NCBI RefSeq assembly: GCF_038087665.1
Contig: NZ_CP149925.1
Span: forward strand, 2,976,870 to 3,040,869
Length of the DNA: 64,000 nucleotides
From: Gallaecimonas sp. GXIMD4217
Lineage (GTDB): Bacteria > Pseudomonadota > Gammaproteobacteria > Enterobacterales > Gallaecimonadaceae
Direction: 5' to 3'
The notes beneath the pieces were generated by a model that worked only from the letters and a program-made list of their open reading frames with translations, was not told the DNA's origin and ran no database searches. Below, in pieces: positions 59,730 to 64,000 of this stretch. A program made the translations under genes and the position numbers. Numbering within the stretch: the first letter of the stretch is position 1; every line of letters begins with the position of its first letter.

Positions 59730-60941
59730 ATGGCCAAAGGTTCCTGGTTGGCGGGCCTGTGCACTGGCTGCCTGCTGACCCTGGCGGGTCTGGCCATCGC
59801 CAATCACCATGCCCAGACCGGCTCACTGCCATCCCCGAGCAAGCTGCTCACCGAAGTGCTCGGCCAGATCCAGCATTTTTATGTCCAGGATGTGGCCGAA
59901 GACGAGCTTATCGACAAGGCGCTCAGCGCCATGCTTGCCTCCCTGGACGACTATTCCCGCTACCTGGACGAAGACGAGATCCGCGCCCTCCACGAGATGG
60001 CCACGGGCCACTATTCCGGCCTTGGCATCGAAGTGGATCCCCAGGGTGACAGGCTGCTGGTGCTGGGTCCCATCAAGGGCAGCCCGGCGGACCGGGCCGG
60101 CGTCAAGCGCGGCGACGAGATCATCAGCATCAATGGCTACAGGGTGGGCTCCCGGCCCCTGTCCTACTTCAGCCAGGAGCTGCGCCGGCACCACCAGGAG
60201 CCGGTGGAGCTGGTGCTGGTGCGGGCCGAACAGCGCCTGAACCTGCGCATTCCCCCGGGCGACGTCCAGGTACACAGCGTCGAAGCCCATGAGCTGGACG
60301 CGGACGGCCTCTGGCTGCGGCTGAGCCACTTCCAGAACAACACCGCGGTGGAGATCAGGGAGGCGCTCGAGGACGCCGATCCCCACTACCTGGTGCTGGA
60401 TCTGCGCGACAACCCGGGCGGGGTGCTGAGCGCCGCCGTTGAGGTGGCCGACCTCTTCCTCAATGAGGGCCTGATCGTCTCCACCCAGGGCCGCGCTTCC
60501 TATGCCAACCAGCGCTACCATGCCGAGCGGGGCCAGTTGCTGGCCGGCAGGCCGATACTGGTGCTGATCAACCAGGGCTCGGCGTCGGCCGCCGAGATCC
60601 TGGCCGGCGCCCTCAAGGACAACGGCCGCGCCCAATTGCTGGGGGACACCAGCTACGGCAAGGGCTCCATCCAGAGCCTGATCCCCCTGGCCGGCGGCAG
60701 CCGTGCCCTCAAGCTCACCACCGCCTATTACCTGACCCCGGCCGGGCACCGTATCCACGGCCTGGGCATAGCACCGGATCTACCGGCGGGCCAGAGGCTG
60801 TCAAGCGCGGCCAAGCGCTCTATAATGAAGGGCCGCTATCCCAGGGCCAGACGAGCCGAGGTGGCGGTATGGCCAGAGGCCCAGGACGATCCCCTGCTGT
60901 GGGAGGCCCTGGCGATACTGGCCGACCAGGACATTCAATAA
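59730..60941 (+). CDS. S41 C-terminal processing peptidase (CtpA type)
   Basis: A 403-residue periplasmic protease with an N-terminal membrane or signal helix (LAGLCTGCLLTLAGLAIANHH), a PDZ domain (about 95-180, GLGIEVDPQGDRLLVLGPIKG) and the S41 core. The Ser-Lys dyad lies in NQGSASAAEIL (S284/S286) and GDTSYGKGS (K311). Members trim C-termini of periplasmic proteins and, with partners, control peptidoglycan hydrolases; an envC neighbour makes that appealing here. ATG with GGGGAAA upstream, 12 bases after envC. CtpA, not Prc (which is about 680 residues). Confidence 0.92.
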   Translation: MAKGSWLAGLCTGCLLTLAGLAIANHHAQTGSLPSPSKLLTEVLGQIQHFYVQDVAEDELIDKALSAMLASLDDYSRYLDEDEIRALHEMATGHYSGLGIEVDPQGDRLLVLGPIKGSPADRAGVKRGDEIISINGYRVGSRPLSYFSQELRRHHQEPVELVLVRAEQRLNLRIPPGDVQVHSVEAHELDADGLWLRLSHFQNNTAVEIREALEDADPHYLVLDLRDNPGGVLSAAVEVADLFLNEGLIVSTQGRASYANQRYHAERGQLLAGRPILVLINQGSASAAEILAGALKDNGRAQLLGDTSYGKGSIQSLIPLAGGSRALKLTTAYYLTPAGHRIHGLGIAPDLPAGQRLSSAAKRSIMKGRYPRARRAEVAVWPEAQDDPLLWEALAILADQDIQ

Positions 60942-60960
60942 CAACGAGTTGGAACTCCGA

Positions 60961-61707
60961 GTGCGCTTTCTTCTTTCGGCCCTGATCGGGCTGCTGCTGC
61001 CGTTGGCAGCCCAGGCCAAGCCGCGCCTGGCCATCATCATCGACGATCTGGGCTACAAACAGGGCGATTTCCGGGTCTTGGAGCTGCCGAGGACGGTGGC
61101 CCTGGGCATCATGCCCCACACCCCCTATGGCCGGTCGCTGGCCAGCCGGGGCCAGGACCGCAACCACGTCATCATGCTGCACCTGCCCATGGAGCCCGAG
61201 GCCAAGCTGCCCCTGGAGCCCCATACCCTGACCACCAGCATGAACAGATCCGCCCTGGCAGAGGCCCTGGAGGCGGCCCTGGCCGACATTCCCCAGGCCA
61301 GGGGCGTCAACAACCACATGGGCTCGGCCATGACCCAGAGCCGCCCGCAGATGGACTGGCTGATGGGGGAACTGGGCCGGCGTGGCCTGTTTTTCGTGGA
61401 CTCCAGGACCACCGCCAAGTCCCAGGCCATGGCCGCGGCCCGCATGGCCGGCATCCCCGCCGTGGAGCGCAAGGTGTTCCTGGACAACAGCCCGGACCAA
61501 CTTGACTACCAATGGCAACGGGCCCTGACACTGGCCGAGCAGCATGGCCAGGTGGTGGTAATAGGCCACCCCCACGACCATACCCTGGCTTTTCTGGGCC
61601 GAGCCCTGAGCAACGACCAGCTGGCCGTGGAGCTGGTGCCGATCACGGCGCTGATGGCACCGGAGCACTGGGCCAGCTCTGATACAATGACAGACACAAG
61701 AGGCTGA
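60961..61707 (+). CDS. yibQ: Divergent polysaccharide deacetylase (YibQ)
   Basis: A 248-residue exported protein of the divergent polysaccharide deacetylase family. Signal peptide MRFLLSALIGLLLPLAAQAKP, then LAIIIDDLGYKQGDF with the Asp pair, and GVNNHMGSAMTQ with the His, the two metal-binding regions; the C-terminal HPHDHTLAFLGRAL. Substrate is unproven. The GTG at 60961 is chosen for the signal peptide; a TTG at 60949 is possible. Fourth gene of gpmI-envC-ctp-yibQ, the same order as in other gammaproteobacteria. Confidence 0.88.
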   Translation: MRFLLSALIGLLLPLAAQAKPRLAIIIDDLGYKQGDFRVLELPRTVALGIMPHTPYGRSLASRGQDRNHVIMLHLPMEPEAKLPLEPHTLTTSMNRSALAEALEAALADIPQARGVNNHMGSAMTQSRPQMDWLMGELGRRGLFFVDSRTTAKSQAMAAARMAGIPAVERKVFLDNSPDQLDYQWQRALTLAEQHGQVVVIGHPHDHTLAFLGRALSNDQLAVELVPITALMAPEHWASSDTMTDTRG

Positions 61708-61716
61708 GGACTTCCC

Positions 61717-62091
61717 ATGCGCCTGACCGTACATCACAACCCCCCCAGGAGCAGCGAACTGGAGCGGGATCTGACCAAGCTCTACCACACCCTGCCGGCC
61801 GACCTCGACCAGCACCACTGGTTCGTGGCTACCTTCAACGACCGCCATATCGCCGCCCTGCGCCTGGACGGCGAAAAGCTCGGCAGGCTGGCGGTGCGTA
61901 TCGAGACCTGGCGCCGCGGCGTGGGCAGCTATTTGCTGTCGGAAGCGGAGAAGGCGGCCCGGGAGCTGGGCCTGATGCGGCTGTTCCTGGTGGCGGCCGA
62001 ATACCCCGAGGAAAACAGGGAAGGGCTGGGCGCCTTCCTGGAAACCCGGGGCTATGAACGCACCCCGGACGGTTGGCAGAAGACCCTCTAG
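61717..62091 (+). CDS. panM: PanM/PanZ-like acetyltransferase-fold regulator of PanD
   Basis: A 124-residue GNAT-fold protein. FATFNDRHIAALRL and RIETWRRGVGSYLLSEAEK align with E. coli PanM (PanZ, 127 residues), which binds acetyl-CoA and triggers PanD self-cleavage to make aspartate decarboxylase, or blocks it when CoA is high. The acetyl-CoA loop reads RRGVGSYL. E. coli panM also lies near rpoH, which supports the assignment. A general GNAT enzyme remains possible. Ten bases after yibQ; terminator follows. Confidence 0.78.
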   Translation: MRLTVHHNPPRSSELERDLTKLYHTLPADLDQHHWFVATFNDRHIAALRLDGEKLGRLAVRIETWRRGVGSYLLSEAEKAARELGLMRLFLVAAEYPEENREGLGAFLETRGYERTPDGWQKTL

Positions 62092-62095
62092 ACAC

Positions 62096-62127
62096 GAAAA
62101 AGCCGGCTGCTGCCGGCTTTTCTTTTA
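62096..62127. terminator. Bidirectional terminator between panM and rpoH
   Basis: Perfect 7-bp stem AGCCGGC/GCCGGCT (62101-62107 with 62112-62118), loop TGCT, AAAAA before, TTTCTTTT after. Confidence 0.85.
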
Positions 62128-62979
62128 GGCGTCCATGGTGGCCTTGAGTTTCTTCAGGGCATTCTTTTCCAGCTGGCGGATGCGCTCGGCGGACACCTGG
62201 TACTTGTCGGCCAGGTCGTGGAGGGTGCTCTTGTCCTCGGTCAGCCAGCGGCTGCGCAGGATGTCCTGGCTGCGCTCATCCAGGGCGGCGATGGCATTGC
62301 TGAGCCGCAGGCTGGCCTGCTGCTCCCACTGGGCCTCGGCCACGGTTTCGGCCACGTCGCTGGACTTGTCTTCCAGGTAGTGGACCGGGGCATAGCCACC
62401 GTCCTCGTCGTCGTCCACGCCGGCGTCGAAGGCCTGGTCGGGCGAGCTCAGGCGACCTTCCATCTCGCGGACCTCGCTGGGGCTCACGCCCAGCTCCTCG
62501 GCCACCATCTTGACCTCGTCGGCGGAGAACCAGCCCAGGCGCTTTTTCTTGGATCTCAGGTTGAAGAACAGCTTGCGCTGGGCCTTGGTGGTGGCGATCT
62601 TGACGATACGCCAGTTCTTCAGCACGTATTCGTGGATCTCGGCCTTGATCCAGTGCACCGCAAAGGACACCAGGCGTACGCCGACACCGGGGTCGAAGCG
62701 CTTGACCGCCTTCATCAGGCCGATATTGCCTTCCTGGATGAGGTCGGCCTGGGGCAGGCCGTAGCCCGCGTAGCTCTTGGCCACGTGAACCACGAAACGC
62801 AGGTGGGACATGATCAACTCGCGGGCGGCCTGCAGATCACCGTCCTGGTGCAGTCGCTCGGCCAGCTCGCGTTCACGCTCCGCACTCAGCATGGGAATGC
62901 TGTTCACGGAGTGGACATAAGCCTCAATGCTGCCGGTCGCGGGGACCGTCAAAGCCATGGAGCGAACGTCGTTGCTCAT
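62125..62979 (-). CDS. rpoH: RNA polymerase heat-shock sigma factor sigma 32
   Basis: A 284-residue RpoH (E. coli 284). Region 2: [39 protein letters not shown]; the RpoH box [14 protein letters not shown]; region 4 helix-turn-helix [28 protein letters not shown]. It directs transcription of chaperone and protease genes. A sigma-E-type promoter 44-72 bases upstream links it to envelope stress, as E. coli rpoH P3 does. Downstream of ftsX on the same strand with 121 bases between. Confidence 0.98.
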   Translation of the reverse strand: MSNDVRSMALTVPATGSIEAYVHSVNSIPMLSAERERELAERLHQDGDLQAARELIMSHLRFVVHVAKSYAGYGLPQADLIQEGNIGLMKAVKRFDPGVGVRLVSFAVHWIKAEIHEYVLKNWRIVKIATTKAQRKLFFNLRSKKKRLGWFSADEVKMVAEELGVSPSEVREMEGRLSSPDQAFDAGVDDDEDGGYAPVHYLEDKSSDVAETVAEAQWEQQASLRLSNAIAALDERSQDILRSRWLTEDKSTLHDLADKYQVSAERIRQLEKNALKKLKATMDA

Positions 62980-63022
62980 CGACTACCTCTTACGTTAACC
63001 ATCGCTACGGGTGTACCCGTGC

Positions 63023-63051
63023 TTGAGATTAGCACTCTATGAGAAAGTTCC
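63023..63051 (-). promoter_or_regulatory. Sigma-E-type promoter of rpoH
   Basis: Read leftwards: GGAACTT (63051-63045), exact 16-base spacer, TCTCAA (63028-63023). GGAACTT-16-TCTRA is the classical sigma-E form. Start expected near 63016, inside a palindrome ACGGGT-2-ACCCGT (63007-63020) that could be an operator or the leader's first hairpin. Confidence 0.75.
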
Positions 63052-63100
63052 CGGGGATTCAAGGGAGCCGGGACCCGCTGCCGGGCCCCGCCGGGCCGGG

Positions 63101-64000
63101 TCAATTGTCCGGTTCTATGGCCTTGAGGTGCCGCCACAGCGCCAGGTGCGCGCCCCCCAGGCCAAGCAGGCAGGACAGCGCCAGCAGCCACAGCGCCTCG
63201 CTGGCCGACAATCCCACCAGGGCGAAGCCGGAGTCGTACAGGGACACCACCCTGGCCACCCCGGCCTCCAGCCACCAGAGGCCGGCCGACACCACCACCA
63301 GCGCCAGCATGCCGCCGGCCAGACCATACCAGAGGCCGGTATAGAGGAAGGGACGGCGGATGAAGGCATCGGTGGCCCCCACCAGCTTCATCACTTCTAT
63401 GGTGGACTTGCGGTTCTGGATCATCAGCCTGATGGTGTTGCCCACCACCAGCACCATGGCGGTGAGCAGCAGAACGGCGATCAGGCTGACCCCGTCACGG
63501 GCAAGGGCTACCACCGCCTTGAGGCGCTTGAGCCATTCCAGATCCAGCTTGCCCTGGGCCACCTCCCGCTCCTTCTGGAGCTTGGCCAGCAGCGCCCTGG
63601 CCGCCTCCGGGCTGGCATGGCGATCGGTGGGGGTCACCAGGATCAGCGCCGGCAGGGGGTTCTCATCCAGGTAGTCCAGGGCCTCGCCGAAGCCGCTCTG
63701 CTGGCGGAATTCGAGCAGGGCTTCGGTCCGGGTCACCAGCACCGCCTCGGCCACCTCGGGATAGAGGCCGATGCGGGTGGCCACCTTGTCCGCCTCGAGG
63801 TCGTCGATGCGATCGTGCAGGAACAGCGAGATCTGGGCCGCCTTCTGCCACTGGCTGGACACCCCTTCCGCGTTCTTCAACAGCACGTAGAGGGTGGACG
63901 GCAGGGTCAGGGAGAAACCCAGCACCGCTATGGTCAGCAGGGTCGACAGGGGGGTGCGCCACAGCTCACCCAGGCTGCCCAGGGACTGCTGCAGGTGGCG
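63101..64000 (-). CDS. ftsX: Cell-division ABC permease FtsX, 5'-truncated by window edge
   Basis: The last 299 residues of FtsX; the frame is open to the window edge. The first transmembrane helix is present (TPLSTLLTIAVLGFSLTLPSTLYVLL), then a periplasmic domain (about 45-165) with ALDYLDENPLPALILVTPTD, then three helices with the FtsX turn RKSTIEVMKLVGATDAFIRRPFLYTGLWYG. FtsX with FtsE transmits divisome signals to EnvC, whose gene lies 4 kb away. Genuine start and the first residues lie beyond 64000; a GTG at 63925 is internal, not a start. Followed by rpoH as in E. coli. Confidence 0.95.
   Translation of the reverse strand, partial: RHLQQSLGSLGELWRTPLSTLLTIAVLGFSLTLPSTLYVLLKNAEGVSSQWQKAAQISLFLHDRIDDLEADKVATRIGLYPEVAEAVLVTRTEALLEFRQQSGFGEALDYLDENPLPALILVTPTDRHASPEAARALLAKLQKEREVAQGKLDLEWLKRLKAVVALARDGVSLIAVLLLTAMVLVVGNTIRLMIQNRKSTIEVMKLVGATDAFIRRPFLYTGLWYGLAGGMLALVVVSAGLWWLEAGVARVVSLYDSGFALVGLSASEALWLLALSCLLGLGGAHLALWRHLKAIEPDN

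Noticed and set aside
63101-63925. ftsX start at 63925
   Set aside because: The GTG there lies inside the first transmembrane helix, and the frame continues open upstream to the window edge with FtsX-like sequence.

Overview
The window reads as one contiguous stretch of a high-GC (roughly 60-65% by eye) gammaproteobacterial chromosome. Gene order is typical of the Alteromonadales/Aeromonadales side of the class: yihY-pip-dtd, glnA-(DUF4124)-ntrB-ntrC, cpxRA next to cpxP-fieF, yibN-grxC-secB-gpsA, gpmI-envC-ctp-yibQ, and ftsX-rpoH with panM beside it. A GlyGly-CTERM protein also fits Shewanella/Ferrimonas/Gallaecimonas-like marine bacteria. The exact genus cannot be fixed from sequence reading alone. 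No rRNA, tRNA or CRISPR array was found.

Layout. 0-12 kb: the end of rimK, a secreted pyroglutamyl-peptidase-like protein whose nucleophile position is Ser, argS, a YeeZ-like epimerase, a SRPBCC protein, a ZIP/permease fusion, a DksA-like protein coupled to YiiD, dps, and the yihY-pip-dtd operon. Behind dtd lies a 121-bp tandem repeat that carries copies of the dtd gene tail. 11.6-25 kb: envelope genes, namely a DUF2959 lipoprotein, an M16 lipoprotein peptidase, three tandem DUF2799 lipoproteins made partly by a visible segmental duplication, an M17 aminopeptidase, a Fur-box-controlled FecA-like receptor, a secreted endonuclease/phosphatase-fold enzyme, and a BlaI/M56-TonB regulatory pair with a double operator. 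25-31 kb: a large beta-helix GlyGly-CTERM protein, a 2OG-Fe(II) oxygenase-like protein, a metallopeptidase-like lipoprotein and a YbjN-like secreted protein with a structured leader.

31-39 kb is the nitrogen-control block: typA, then glnA with two NtrC sites and a sigma-54 promoter, then an intact ISL3-family insertion sequence sitting in the T-tract of the glnA terminator with an 8-bp target duplication, then a DUF4124 gene and ntrB-ntrC with a perfect NtrC site just before ntrB. 39-46 kb is a self-contained module: a sensor kinase and a sigma-54 response regulator (with GAFTDA in place of GAFTGA), diverging from an adaptor/ATPase/permease ABC operon. A two-layer 38-bp palindrome and a canonical sigma-54 promoter lie in the shared intergenic region. 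This is the most system-like unit of the window.

46-64 kb: a membrane-anchored protein of unknown function, a FabH-like ketosynthase, cpxRA, fieF and cpxP (with a perfect CpxR box in the cpxP/trmL gap), trmL, a peroxiredoxin-like protein, an HDOD-GAF protein, gpsA/secB/grxC/yibN, gpmI/envC/ctp/yibQ, panM, rpoH with a sigma-E-type promoter, and the 5'-truncated ftsX. Envelope stress (CpxR, sigma E, sigma 32), nitrogen status (NtrC) and iron (Fur) are the regulatory themes that can be read directly from the sites.
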